This document shows, piece by piece, positions 34,173 through 45,099 of a DNA stretch of 64,000 nt. The DNA lies in the NCBI RefSeq assembly GCF_002251735.1, contig NZ_NOXS01000025.1, positions 59,557-123,556 of the forward strand, read 5' to 3'. Below the pieces are notes generated by a model. It was not told the origin of the DNA, did no database searches, and saw nothing but the letters and a program-made list of their open reading frames with translations. Numbering within the stretch: the first letter of the stretch is position 1; every line of letters starts with the position of its first letter. This stretch comes from Elstera cyanobacteriorum. Its GTDB lineage: Bacteria > Pseudomonadota > Alphaproteobacteria > Elsterales > Elsteraceae. Made by a program: the position numbers and the translations under genes.

Positions 34173-34871
34173 ATGATTAAGCTTATGGATACGCGCCTTC
34201 CCGTGCAGCCCCTGGCTGCCGCTTCCGCCCCTGCCGTCGCAGCGCCCGATACACCGGCCCCCTCGGGCCGCCGGGGCCGCGCGCGGTCGGAGGCTGAAAT
34301 TCTGGCCGTGGCAGAAGAAGTCTTTGCCACCTATGGGCTGCACGGCGCGACCACGGCGAAAATCGCTGACCGCGCGGGTATCCCGAAAGCCAATATCCAT
34401 TATTATTTCAGCACGAAGGAAGCGCTCTACCTGCGGGTGCTGAAGGATATTCTGGAAGAATGGCTGTCGGCGGCGGCCTTTGATGTGGAGGATGCCGCCC
34501 GCCCGGCGCTGGAGCGCTATATTCGCGCTAAGCTGAACTATTCCCGCGAGCGCCCCCAGGCGTCCAAAGTCTGGGCGAATGAGATTTTGAACGGCGCGCC
34601 GCTGATCCGCGCGCATCTCGAAGACCGGTTGCTGGCCTGGGTCGATGCCAAGGCGGCGGTCATTCAGGGCTGGATCGACCGGGGGGAACTTGCGCCTGTC
34701 GATCCGCGCCACCTGCTGTTCAGCATTTGGGCGACGACGCAGCATTATTCTGACTTTGCCACGCAAATCACCATTCTGCTGCGAAAAGAGGCGCTGGAAG
34801 CCGATGATTTCGAGCAGGCGGCGCAGCTCTTGACCCAGATGGTGCTGGGCGGTCTCGCGACGGGGCGCTGA
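34173..34871 (+). CDS. rutR: TetR-family regulator, RutR-like
   Basis: A 232-residue TetR regulator. The HTH region (about 40-85) reads EEVFATYGLHGATTAKIADRAGIPKANIHYYFSTKEALYLRVL. The C-terminal half tracks E. coli RutR closely: IRAKLNYSRERPQASKVWANEILNGAPLI, VIQGWIDRGELAPVDPRHLLFSIWATTQHYSDFA. RutR binds uracil or thymine and leaves DNA. The N-terminal 40 residues are a disordered Pro/Ala extension; ATG 34185 is an alternative start. RutR-type operators lie downstream at 34905 and 36369-36408, matching control of the pyrimidine genes that follow. Confidence 0.85.
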   Translation: MIKLMDTRLPVQPLAAASAPAVAAPDTPAPSGRRGRARSEAEILAVAEEVFATYGLHGATTAKIADRAGIPKANIHYYFSTKEALYLRVLKDILEEWLSAAAFDVEDAARPALERYIRAKLNYSRERPQASKVWANEILNGAPLIRAHLEDRLLAWVDAKAAVIQGWIDRGELAPVDPRHLLFSIWATTQHYSDFATQITILLRKEALEADDFEQAAQLLTQMVLGGLATGR

Positions 34872-34904
34872 TCGCGCTGTTTTTGTCCTCCTAAACAGAT
34901 GCTC

Positions 34905-34920
34905 TTGACCGTTTGGTCAG
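34905..34920. promoter_or_regulatory. RutR-type operator upstream of the amidohydrolase gene
   Basis: TTGACCGTTTGGTCAG matches 12 of the 14 fixed positions of the E. coli RutR site TTGACCANNTGGTCAA. It differs from the 36393 site at one base only. It lies about 180 bp before the GTG start at 35102; TTGACC may double as a -35 element. Confidence 0.7.
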
Positions 34921-35016
34921 AAGCTGGTCTGCTTTTTGCTCAACAGGACGGGCGGGTGAAGCCGGGGCGTTAGACCCCAGCGACCCCCCAAGGGTTTCGA
35001 GCGGGAGCGTGAACAA

Positions 35017-35031
35017 CGGGGAATTTCCCCG
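35017..35031. repeat. Perfect 15-bp palindrome in the amidohydrolase leader
   Basis: CGGGGAATTTCCCCG has perfect 7-bp arms around a central T, 70 bp before the GTG start. It could be a leader hairpin or a second operator; no function is assigned. Confidence 0.4.
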
Positions 35032-35101
35032 AACGGGTATTATTGCCCGGTCCATCCTTCCGCAGTCTTGATCGGGTCAGGCAGTTCGGGGAGCAAGGAT
35101 C

Positions 35102-36358
35102 GTGGCCAGCAGCAATACCAACGACCGGTCGAATATGGCGGTGAACGAGGCGCGTCTGTGGGACAGCCTGATGGAAATGGCCAAGATCGGCGCGACGGAA
35201 AAGGGCGGCGTGTGCCGCATCGCGCTGACCGACCTCGACCGCGAGGGGCGCGATCTATTTGTAAAATGGTGCAAGGACGCGGGCTGTACCATCTCCGTCG
35301 ATCAAATGGGCAATATCTTCGCTCGCCGCCCCGGTAAGAATAATGATCTGCCGCCGGTGATGACTGGCAGCCACCTCGACAGCCAACCGACGGGCGGCAA
35401 ATTCGACGGCGTGTATGGCGTGCTGGCGGGGCTTGAGGTGGTGCGGACGCTGAATGATTTCGGCATTGAAACCGACGCCCCGGTGGAAGTGGCCGTTTGG
35501 ACGAATGAAGAAGGCAGCCGTTTCGCCCCGGCAATGGTCGCGTCCGGTGTGTTTGCCGGGGTTTTCGATCTCGACTACGGCCTGTCACGCGCCGATCTCG
35601 ACGGCAAGACGATGGGCGAGGAGTTGAAGCGCATCGGCTATGCAGGCGACCTGCCGGTCGGCGGGCGCCCGATTGGCGCTTATTTTGAAGCGCATATCGA
35701 ACAAGGGCCGATTCTGGAAGCCGAAACCAAGACCATCGGCGTCGTGACTCATGCCCAAGGCCAGCGCTGGTACGAGGTCAACGTCATCGGTCAGGATGCC
35801 CATGCCGGGCCGACGCCAATGGAGCGCCGCAAGGATGCCCTGGTCGGGGCGGCGCGCATGGTCGGCGAAGTCAACCGCATCGGTCTGGCCCATAAGCCGT
35901 TCGGGCGCGCGACGGTGGGGCTGCTGAACCCCATTCCCAATTCGCGCAACGTCATTCCCGGCAAGGTGTTTTTCACCATCGACTTCCGCAATCCGAATGA
36001 GGACGCTTTGACGGCGATGGATGCGGAAATGCGGGCCTCGTTGGCCAAAATCGCCGAAGAACAAGGGCTTGAGATCGAGATTACCCAGATTTGGCACTCG
36101 CCGGTCGTGACCTTCCACGAAAAATGCGTTGGCGCGGTGCGTAATGCCACCCAGCGTCTCGGGTTTTCCAATATGGAAATTGTCAGCGGTGCCGGGCACG
36201 ACGCCTGCTACATCAATCGCGTCGCGCCGACCGGGATGATCTTCATCCCCTGCGAAGACGGCATCAGCCACAATGAAATCGAAAATGCCGCTCCGGCTGA
36301 TTGTGCGGCGGGCTGTAATGTACTGCTGCACGCCATGGTCGAAGCAGCAACGGCTTAA
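35102..36358 (+). CDS. Zn-dependent N-carbamoyl-beta-alanine amidohydrolase
   Basis: A 418-residue M20-family hydrolase of the beta-ureidopropionase/L-carbamoylase group (PydC/AmaB type). It hydrolyses N-carbamoyl-beta-alanine to beta-alanine, CO2 and ammonia, the last step of reductive pyrimidine breakdown. Metal and substrate motifs: GSHLDSQPTGGKFDGVYGV (about 90-108), WTNEEGSRFAPAM (about 136-148), AHIEQGPILE (about 199), GQDAHAGPTPMERRKDAL (about 228) and DGISHNE near the end. The start is GTG 35102, preceded by AAGGA. It is set between two RutR-type control regions, so it may be its own unit. Confidence 0.92.
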   Translation: MASSNTNDRSNMAVNEARLWDSLMEMAKIGATEKGGVCRIALTDLDREGRDLFVKWCKDAGCTISVDQMGNIFARRPGKNNDLPPVMTGSHLDSQPTGGKFDGVYGVLAGLEVVRTLNDFGIETDAPVEVAVWTNEEGSRFAPAMVASGVFAGVFDLDYGLSRADLDGKTMGEELKRIGYAGDLPVGGRPIGAYFEAHIEQGPILEAETKTIGVVTHAQGQRWYEVNVIGQDAHAGPTPMERRKDALVGAARMVGEVNRIGLAHKPFGRATVGLLNPIPNSRNVIPGKVFFTIDFRNPNEDALTAMDAEMRASLAKIAEEQGLEIEITQIWHSPVVTFHEKCVGAVRNATQRLGFSNMEIVSGAGHDACYINRVAPTGMIFIPCEDGISHNEIENAAPADCAAGCNVLLHAMVEAATA

Positions 36359-36368
36359 ACAGAAAATC

Positions 36369-36408
36369 CTGACCAATCGGTCAAGTTTTTACTTGACCGA
36401 TTGGTCAG
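36369..36408. promoter_or_regulatory. Paired inverted RutR-type operators
   Basis: CTGACCAATCGGTCAA (36369-36384) and TTGACCGATTGGTCAG (36393-36408) are exact reverse complements, separated by 8 bp. Each matches the RutR consensus at 12 of 14 fixed positions. The pair lies 100 bp before the dehydrogenase start. As RNA it would form a 16-bp stem with an 8-nt loop, so it may also attenuate read-through from the upstream gene. Confidence 0.78.
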
Positions 36409-36510
36409 ATCAAAACATCCTTCAGTCTAACAACAATAAACATCAACAGGGTTCGAAGTCATTCCGCACGCAGCGGACCGCCTGTATCGGGCGTGAGGAC
36501 GGAGGGTTTC

Positions 36511-37842
36511 ATGAAGGATTTAGTGGATATTACCGCCGGGCGTTTGCCCGGGGCGGTGCTGGCCGAAAATTTCGGCGACGCGCACCCGCCGCTGACGCCA
36601 GCACAGGCGCTGGTCGAAGCGGATCGCTGTCTGTTTTGCTACGATGCGCCGTGCCAGACGGCCTGCCCAACCGGGATTGATATTCCGAGTTTTATTCGGA
36701 AGATCGGCACCGGCAATCTCAAAGGCTCGGCCCAGGATATTCTGTCGGCGAATATTATGGGCGGCATGTGCGCCCGCGTTTGCCCGACCGAAATTCTGTG
36801 CGAACAGGCCTGCGTGCGGAACACTTACGAGGATAAAGCCGTGCAGATCGGCGCCTTGCAGCGGCGGGCAACCGATTGGCTGTTCGAACAGGACATCCAG
36901 CTCTTCACCCGCGCCGAACCCACGGGCAAGAAAGTTGCCGTCGTCGGCGGCGGTCCAGCGGGCCTCTCGGCGGCGCATAAGCTCGCGACGCTGGGCCATG
37001 ACGTGACGGTCTACGAAGGCCGCGCCAAGCTGGGCGGCCTTAATGAATATGGGATCGCCGCCTATAAGACGCCGTTTAATTTCGCGCAGAAGGAAGTCGA
37101 ATACATTCTGGCGGTTGGCGGCATTACGGTCGTGACCGACTGGAAGCTTGGGCGCGATGGATCGCTGGACGATCTCGTTAAAGGCTTCGATGCGGTTTTC
37201 CTGGGGCTTGGGCTCGCGGGCGTTAATGCGCTGAACGCGCCGGGCGAAGACTTGCCAGGGGTTGAAAACGCCGTCGATTTCATCGCGCGCCTGCGGCAAT
37301 CGAGCGACCTGAGCCAGCTTCCCATCGGGCGGCGGGTGATCGTTATCGGCGGCGGCAATACCGCCATTGATGCGGCAACCCAGGCCAAGCGCCTCGGCGC
37401 CGAAGATGTGACCCTGGTGTACCGTCGCGGCGTCGAAACCATGACGGCCACCCCGGTCGAACAGGAATGGGCGCAGATCAACGGCGTGAAGATTAAGCAT
37501 TGGGCCAAGCCGGTAAAGGTCGAGAACGCTGACGGCGCGGTCAGCGGTGTGACCTTCGAATATACGACGCTGCAGGGCGGGGCGGTGGTCGGCACGGGGG
37601 AAACTTTCACCCTGGCCGCCGATCAGGTCTTCAAGGCTATCGGCCAGACCTATGCGGAACCGGAGTTTCCGGGGCTGACGCTCGAAAAAGGCCGCATCAA
37701 GGTCGATGCCGACCGCAAAACCAGCTTAGCGAAAGTCTGGGCCGGGGGCGATTGCGTTGCGGGCGGACAAGACCTCACGGTCGCCTCGGTCGAGGACGGC
37801 AAGCGCGCCGCCCTCTCCATCCATGCAACCCTGATGGCTTAA
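36511..37842 (+). CDS. preT: Dihydropyrimidine dehydrogenase, NAD/flavin subunit
   Basis: A 443-residue flavoprotein like E. coli PreT and the N-terminal half of mammalian DPD (also called PydX). Electrons pass from NAD(P)H through FAD and Fe-S centres to the partner PreA for uracil/thymine reduction. Cysteine motifs: DRCLFCYDAPCQTACPTGIDIP (about 39-60) and MCARVCPTEILCEQACV (about 86-102). FAD motif VAVVGGGPAGLSAAHKLA (about 143-160) and NAD motif VIVIGGGNTAIDAATQAK (about 279-296). ATG 36511 is chosen, with GGAGGG four bases upstream. preA follows after 14 bp. Confidence 0.95.
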   Translation: MKDLVDITAGRLPGAVLAENFGDAHPPLTPAQALVEADRCLFCYDAPCQTACPTGIDIPSFIRKIGTGNLKGSAQDILSANIMGGMCARVCPTEILCEQACVRNTYEDKAVQIGALQRRATDWLFEQDIQLFTRAEPTGKKVAVVGGGPAGLSAAHKLATLGHDVTVYEGRAKLGGLNEYGIAAYKTPFNFAQKEVEYILAVGGITVVTDWKLGRDGSLDDLVKGFDAVFLGLGLAGVNALNAPGEDLPGVENAVDFIARLRQSSDLSQLPIGRRVIVIGGGNTAIDAATQAKRLGAEDVTLVYRRGVETMTATPVEQEWAQINGVKIKHWAKPVKVENADGAVSGVTFEYTTLQGGAVVGTGETFTLAADQVFKAIGQTYAEPEFPGLTLEKGRIKVDADRKTSLAKVWAGGDCVAGGQDLTVASVEDGKRAALSIHATLMA

Positions 37843-37856
37843 GGAGAGGCGGCATC

Positions 37857-39131
37857 ATGGCTGACTTGCGCACCAATTTTGCAGGTATCAAATCGCCGAA
37901 CCCCTTCTGGCTGGCCTCTGCCCCGCCGACGGATAAGGCCTATAACGTCATCCGCGCGTTCAAGGCGGGCTGGGGCGGCGTTGTCTGGAAGACGCTGGGG
38001 GAAGACCCGCCCGTGGTCAACGTCACTTCCCGCTATGGCGCGTGGCACGATGGCGACCGCCGGGTGATGGGGCTGAATAATATCGAGCTGATCACCGATC
38101 GGCCGCTAGAAGTGAACCTGCGCGAAATCAAAGAAGTGAAGCGCGACTGGCCCGACCGGGCGCTGGTCGTCTCGCTGATGGTTCCGTGCGAGGAAGACAG
38201 CTGGAAGCGTATTCTGCCGCTGGTGGAAGACACCGGCGCAGACGGGATCGAGCTTAACTTCGGCTGCCCGCATGGCATGTCGGAACGCGGCATGGGGGCG
38301 GCGGTCGGGCAAGTCCCCGAATATGTCGAAATGGTCACGCGCTGGTGCAAGCAGTATAGCCGCATGCCAGTGATCGTGAAGCTAACGCCGAATATCACCA
38401 ATATCCTCGGCCCGGCGCGGGCGGCGAAGGCGGGCGGGGCGGATGCGGTCTCGTTGATCAATACGATCAATTCGATCATGAGCGTCAATCTAGACGCGAT
38501 GGCCCCCGAACCCGTGGTAGACGGCAAGGGCACCCACGGCGGCTATTGCGGCCCGGCGGTAAAGCCGATTGCTCTGAATATGGTGGCCGAAATCGCCCGC
38601 ACGATGGATACGCGCGGTATTCCCATCTCCGGAATCGGCGGGATCACCACGTGGCGCGACGCGGCGGAGTTTATGGCGCTCGGGGCCGGGGCCGTACAGG
38701 TCTGTACCGCCGCGATGGTCTACGGCTTTAAGATCGTCGAAGACATGATCGACGGCTTGAACAATTGGATGGACGACAAGGGCTATAAGACGCTCGACGA
38801 TTTCGTCGGCATGGCTGTCCCGAATGTCACCGATTGGCAGTATCTGAACCTCAATCACGACCTGAAAGCGCGGATCAATCAGGATCTCTGCATCTCCTGC
38901 GGGCGTTGCCATATCGCCTGCGAAGATACGTCCCATCAGGCGATCACCAAGGAAAAAGACGGCAAGCGCTACTTCGATGTGGTCGATTCGGAATGCGTGG
39001 GCTGTAACCTCTGCATGATCGCCTGCCCGGTGCCCCAGTGCATCACGATGGAGGCAGTCGATACCGATCGGCCTTATACCAATTGGACGACGCATCCGAA
39101 TAATCCGATGCGCAAGGTCGCGGCGGAATAG
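37857..39131 (+). CDS. preA: Dihydropyrimidine dehydrogenase, catalytic subunit
   Basis: A 424-residue PreA/PydA protein. Residues 1-310 form a dihydroorotate-dehydrogenase-like FMN barrel; residues 335-400 hold two 4Fe-4S motifs (CISCGRCHIAC and CVGCNLCMIACPVPQC). The substrate-reducing Cys lies in the ELNFGCPHGMSERGMGAAVGQ loop (about 132-152 region). With PreT it reduces uracil and thymine to dihydro forms. ATG 37857 follows AAGGAGAGG. A terminator follows, separating it from the importer genes. Confidence 0.95.
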   Translation: MADLRTNFAGIKSPNPFWLASAPPTDKAYNVIRAFKAGWGGVVWKTLGEDPPVVNVTSRYGAWHDGDRRVMGLNNIELITDRPLEVNLREIKEVKRDWPDRALVVSLMVPCEEDSWKRILPLVEDTGADGIELNFGCPHGMSERGMGAAVGQVPEYVEMVTRWCKQYSRMPVIVKLTPNITNILGPARAAKAGGADAVSLINTINSIMSVNLDAMAPEPVVDGKGTHGGYCGPAVKPIALNMVAEIARTMDTRGIPISGIGGITTWRDAAEFMALGAGAVQVCTAAMVYGFKIVEDMIDGLNNWMDDKGYKTLDDFVGMAVPNVTDWQYLNLNHDLKARINQDLCISCGRCHIACEDTSHQAITKEKDGKRYFDVVDSECVGCNLCMIACPVPQCITMEAVDTDRPYTNWTTHPNNPMRKVAAE

Positions 39132-39140
39132 GATGGGGAA

Positions 39141-39179
39141 CGGGCGCAGGCTTTATCAGTCTGTGCCCGCTTTTCTTTT
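39141..39179 (+). terminator. Terminator after preA
   Basis: CGGGCGCAG (39141-39149) pairs with CTGTGCCCG (39161-39169) with one G-U pair and an 11-nt loop, followed by TTTTCTTTT. Confidence 0.75.
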
Positions 39180-39230
39180 AGGCGCAGCTTGTTAGGGTGG
39201 GTGACGGCTGGAATGCGGAAGGTGATGCGG

Positions 39231-40058
39231 ATGGACGAGACGAGCGCGGCGGCAAACGGTTCTGCCCGGGCAGAGGCGGCGCAGCCGGTGATCGAGATTG
39301 CCGATCTGTCGCTGGTCTATCAAACGGCGGATCACCCGGTAATGGCGCTGTCGCACGTTAATCTGACCATCAATAAGGGCGATTTTGTTTCCTTCATCGG
39401 CCCATCCGGCTGCGGGAAGACGACGCTGATGCGCGTGGTGGCCGATCTCGAACACCCAACCTCCGGCAAGGCACTTGTGAATGGTGGCACGCCGGAGCAA
39501 GCGCGGCTCGACCGCGCCTATGGCTATGTGTTTCAGGCGCCGACGCTCTATCCTTGGCGGTCGGTGGAGCGCAATGTCATGCTGCCGCTCGAAATTATGG
39601 GGTTGCCGAAGGCGGAACAAAAGGCCCGCGCTAAGGCGGCGCTGGAATTGGTCAGCCTGACCGGCTTCGAGCGCAAATTCCCGTGGCAGCTTTCGGGCGG
39701 GATGCAGCAGCGCGTGTCCATCGCCCGCGCCCTGAGCTTCGAGCCGCAACTGCTGCTGATGGACGAGCCGTTCGGCGCCTTGGATGAAATCACCCGCGAC
39801 CGGCTGAACGACGAGTTGCTCAGCCTATGGAAGAAGACCGAGAAGACGGTGATTTTCGTCACCCATTCGATTTCGGAAGCCGTCTATCTCTCCACCAAGA
39901 TTGTCATCATGAGCGCCCGGCCCGGCCGGATCATTGATGTGATCGATAGCCCGCTGCCGCGCGACCGTTCGGCAGCGACGCGCGATACGCAGGCTTTCCT
40001 AGAAGTTGCCCACCGGGTGCGCGAAGGGCTGCTGGCGGGGCATGGGCAGGATGAATAG
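39231..40058 (+). CDS. ABC transporter ATP-binding protein (pyrimidine locus)
   Basis: A 275-residue ATPase of the nitrate/sulfonate/taurine/ThiZ group. Walker A GPSGCGKTTLMR (about 57-68), signature LSGGMQQRVSIARAL (about 149-163), Walker B LLLMDEPFGALDEITRD and H-loop FVTHSISEAVYLS are clear. Several ATGs precede (39213, 39225); 39231 sits 8 nt after GGAAGG. It is followed by two overlapping permease genes and the binding protein, all inside the pyrimidine degradation locus, so the importer likely takes up pyrimidines or a precursor. Confidence 0.92.
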   Translation: MDETSAAANGSARAEAAQPVIEIADLSLVYQTADHPVMALSHVNLTINKGDFVSFIGPSGCGKTTLMRVVADLEHPTSGKALVNGGTPEQARLDRAYGYVFQAPTLYPWRSVERNVMLPLEIMGLPKAEQKARAKAALELVSLTGFERKFPWQLSGGMQQRVSIARALSFEPQLLLMDEPFGALDEITRDRLNDELLSLWKKTEKTVIFVTHSISEAVYLSTKIVIMSARPGRIIDVIDSPLPRDRSAATRDTQAFLEVAHRVREGLLAGHGQDE

Positions 40059-40953
40059 GGTTTCGCACGCCCTCTCGCGCAGCCTGCCGCTGGTCTTTGT
40101 GCTGGCGGTTTTGGCGCTTGTCTGGCTCGCCGCATCCGTTTGGCTGAACGCGCCGCAGATCACCGACCTTTGGCAGCGCAACGGCAAGACCGCCTGGACG
40201 ACCGCCGAACTGATCGATGCCGCCTGGAGCCAGGAACGCCCGCTGCTGCCCGCGCCGCAGCAGATTTACGCTGACCTCGCCAAGAGTTTTTCTGCCCGCC
40301 TCGATAGCCCGCGCAATTTGCTGTTCCATACCTGGGTGACCGGATCGGCCATGGCCTCCGGCTTTGGGCTGGGTGTGCTGCTCGGCATCATCTTGGCGCT
40401 TGGCATCGTTCACGTCCGCACGCTGGAAAAATCGCTGATGCCCTGGGTCATCGCGTCTCAGACCGTGCCGATCCTGGCGATTGCGCCGATGATCGTCGTC
40501 GTGCTCGGCAATCTCGGGCTGACGGGGCTGCTGCCGAAGGCGGTGATTGCGATGTATCTCTGCTTTTTCCCCATCACCATCGGGCTGGTGAAGGGGCTGC
40601 GCTCCCCCGATCCACTGCAGCTCGATCTGATGCGTACCTATTCGGCCAGTCCCAGCCAAACCTTCTGGAAACTGCGCTGGCCCGCCGCCATGCCGTTTCT
40701 ATTCACCAGCCTGAAGGTGGCGATTTCGATTGCCTTGGTCGGCGCGATTGTCGGCGAACTGCCGACCGGCGCGCAGGCGGGCCTGGGGGCGCGGCTGCTG
40801 GCGGGGTCTTACTATGGTCAGACGATCCAGATTTGGTCGGCGCTGGTGGTATCTGCCATTCTTGGCATGGCGCTGGTCGCGTTGATCGGGCTGATCGAAC
40901 GCTTCGCCCTCAGCTATCAAGCGGCGCCGAAAGCGGCGGGAGGGGCGAAATGA
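40051..40953 (+). CDS. ABC transporter permease (pyrimidine locus, first)
   Basis: A 300-residue permease of the SsuC/ThiX-like family with about six helices. The EAA-like loop is DLMRTYSASPSQTFWKLRWPAAMPFLFTSLKVA (about 191-223). ATG 40051 lies within the end of the ATPase gene; ATG 40042 is also possible. Residues 40-75 carry a periplasmic insert (WQRNGKTAWTTAELIDAAW). The stop overlaps the next permease ATG. Confidence 0.88.
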   Translation: MNRVSHALSRSLPLVFVLAVLALVWLAASVWLNAPQITDLWQRNGKTAWTTAELIDAAWSQERPLLPAPQQIYADLAKSFSARLDSPRNLLFHTWVTGSAMASGFGLGVLLGIILALGIVHVRTLEKSLMPWVIASQTVPILAIAPMIVVVLGNLGLTGLLPKAVIAMYLCFFPITIGLVKGLRSPDPLQLDLMRTYSASPSQTFWKLRWPAAMPFLFTSLKVAISIALVGAIVGELPTGAQAGLGARLLAGSYYGQTIQIWSALVVSAILGMALVALIGLIERFALSYQAAPKAAGGAK

Positions 40954-41882
40954 CCCCGCTGATCCTGGCCGGTGCGACGGCAGCAGGGGCGATTGCCAGC
41001 CTTGCCGTCTTAAGCGCCAAGGGGGCCGGTCTGCTGCTCTGGCCTTTGGCGGTGGCGACGCTTGGCGCCGCGTGGCTGCTGATGACCCGCCTGTCGAACG
41101 ATAGACAGGCTGATGCGCGCTTTGGCTGGTCCGTTCCGGCGATTTTTGGGCTGTCCTTGCTGTTCGCCTGGGAAGTCGTCACGCGCGGCTTCGATATTCC
41201 CCGCGTGCTGCTGCCCGCGCCCAGCCTGATCGGGGCGGCGCTTCTCGCGCAAGCCGCAATCTTATTTGCCGATTTTCAGCAGACGGTGCTGAAGTCGGTC
41301 ATTGCGGGCTATCTGCTGGGCAATGGTTCGGCTTTCATTATCGCGCTGTTGGTGGATCGCTCGCCGTTCCTGCAACGCGGGTTGTTGCCGTTGGGGAACC
41401 TCGTCAGCGCCATTCCCATCGTCGGCATCGCGCCGATTATGGTGATGTGGTTCGGCTTCGATTGGCCCTCGAAGGCGGCGGTGATCGTCGTCATGACCTT
41501 TTTCCCGATGCTGATTTCGACGCTGGCGGGCTTGCAGGCGACCGACCGGATGCAGCGCGATCTGATGACATCCTATGGGGCCAGCTATGGGCAAACGCTG
41601 CTCGCCTTGCGTTTACCGGCAGCAGCCCCGATGATCTTTAATGCCTTGAAGCTGAACTCCACCCTGGCGCTGATCGGCGCCATCGTCGCCGAATTCTTCG
41701 GTACGCCGATTGTCGGCATGGGGTTCCGCATTTCGACCGAGGTAGCGCGGATGAACGTCGATGTCGTCTGGGCCACCATTGCCGTTGCCAGTGTGATCGG
41801 ATCGGCCTTCTACGGCACGATCACGCTGATCGAGCGGCGCATGACGTTCTGGCACCCATCGTTCCGCAAGGCGCGGGGGTGA
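40950..41882 (+). CDS. ABC transporter permease (pyrimidine locus, second)
   Basis: A 310-residue permease, a paralogue of its upstream neighbour, with an extra pair of N-terminal helices. The EAA-like loop DLMTSYGASYGQTLLALRLPAAAPMIFNALKLN is near residue 200-232. A two-permease arrangement rather than a homodimer suggests a heterodimeric channel. ATG 40950 overlaps the preceding stop as ATGA. Confidence 0.88.
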   Translation: MTPLILAGATAAGAIASLAVLSAKGAGLLLWPLAVATLGAAWLLMTRLSNDRQADARFGWSVPAIFGLSLLFAWEVVTRGFDIPRVLLPAPSLIGAALLAQAAILFADFQQTVLKSVIAGYLLGNGSAFIIALLVDRSPFLQRGLLPLGNLVSAIPIVGIAPIMVMWFGFDWPSKAAVIVVMTFFPMLISTLAGLQATDRMQRDLMTSYGASYGQTLLALRLPAAAPMIFNALKLNSTLALIGAIVAEFFGTPIVGMGFRISTEVARMNVDVVWATIAVASVIGSAFYGTITLIERRMTFWHPSFRKARG

Positions 41883-41976
41883 GAGGGATGCCCAAGACCT
41901 GGGGCGCATAATCCGGGCGGGGCACAGGGTAGGGGTTCCACGGTAACTGTTTATGGCAACGATTTGGGGGACTGAG

Positions 41977-44507
<2,531 letters not shown>

Positions 44508-44531
44508 GCGTTTTTGCAAGCAGGCGTGCAG

Positions 44532-44563
44532 CGGCGGGGTCGATAGCCCTGCCGTTTGCTTTT
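44532..44563 (+). terminator. Terminator after dihydropyrimidinase
   Basis: An 8-bp stem with one G-U pair (CGGCGGGG with CCCTGCCG), 7-nt loop, followed by TTTGCTTTT. It separates the pyrimidine locus from the convergent hemerythrin genes. Confidence 0.6.
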
Positions 44564-44565
44564 GG

Positions 44566-44991
44566 TCAGGCCCCAACGTCGGCTAGCGGATAAACTTGCG
44601 TGTTTTCGCGGTGAATCCGGTCCTTCAGGGCGGCGAATACCCCCTTTAGGGCGGTTTGGAAGGCGGGATATTCGGTCACCAGCTTACCCGAATGGACCCA
44701 TTGGGCCAGAAAATCCTCATAAGTCTGCCGGATGCCGCCCATTTCGGTCTGATATTTCGCGGCCAGATCGCGGACTTTCGTATCCTCGTGCCGGGCGAGC
44801 CGGGGGTAGAGAACATCGTCTTCTAAGGCGAGATGTAGGCGAAGCTTGGCGGAGAGTTCGCTAAAGGCCTGGCGGATTTCCTGCGCGCGGGTATGGCCCG
44901 TCGGACTCATCAAGATCGCTTCGATCCGCCCGACGATGGCGCCGATTTCATCATGCTGGGTCCGAAAACGTTGCGTGGGCAGGATGCTCAT
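44566..44991 (-). CDS. Hemerythrin-like protein, copy 1
   Basis: A 141-residue four-helix protein of the hemerythrin-like family, which bind a non-heme diiron site. Likely ligands: H13 (RTQHDEI), H53 and E57 (LHLALEDDVLYP) and H127 with E129 region (IHRENTQVYP). The third helix lacks the usual HxxxH. Relatives sense oxygen or repair nitrosylated Fe-S centres (RIC/YtfE type); which applies is unknown. ATG 44991 has GGAGG in front; the frame opens at a TTG (45015). It is last of three tandem paralogues. Confidence 0.8.
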   Translation of the reverse strand: MSILPTQRFRTQHDEIGAIVGRIEAILMSPTGHTRAQEIRQAFSELSAKLRLHLALEDDVLYPRLARHEDTKVRDLAAKYQTEMGGIRQTYEDFLAQWVHSGKLVTEYPAFQTALKGVFAALKDRIHRENTQVYPLADVGA

Positions 44992-45005
44992 CAAAAACCT
45001 CCAAA

Positions 45006-45037
45006 TTCGATACAATTTTGTTATATCGAATCGATAT
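45006..45037. promoter_or_regulatory. Nested inverted repeats upstream of hemerythrin copy 1
   Basis: ATATCGAATCGATAT (45023-45037) has perfect 7-bp arms around one base. TTCGATA at 45006-45012 and TATCGAA at 45024-45030 form a second inverted repeat. TCGATA thus occurs three times within 32 bp, just upstream of the gene's start. An operator is likely; its regulator is unknown. Confidence 0.45.
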
Positions 45038-45050
45038 TTTCAGAGTCCAG

Positions 45051-45081
45051 AAAAAAGACGCTTTCAAAATGCGTCTTTTTT
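45051..45081. terminator. Bidirectional terminator between hemerythrin copies 1 and 2
   Basis: AAAAAAGACGC (45051-45061) and GCGTCTTTTTT (45071-45081) form a perfect stem with a 9-nt loop and U-runs on both strands. It ends the copy 2 transcript, so copy 1 has its own promoter. Confidence 0.9.
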
Positions 45082-45099
45082 AAACGCCCGGAAACCCGC

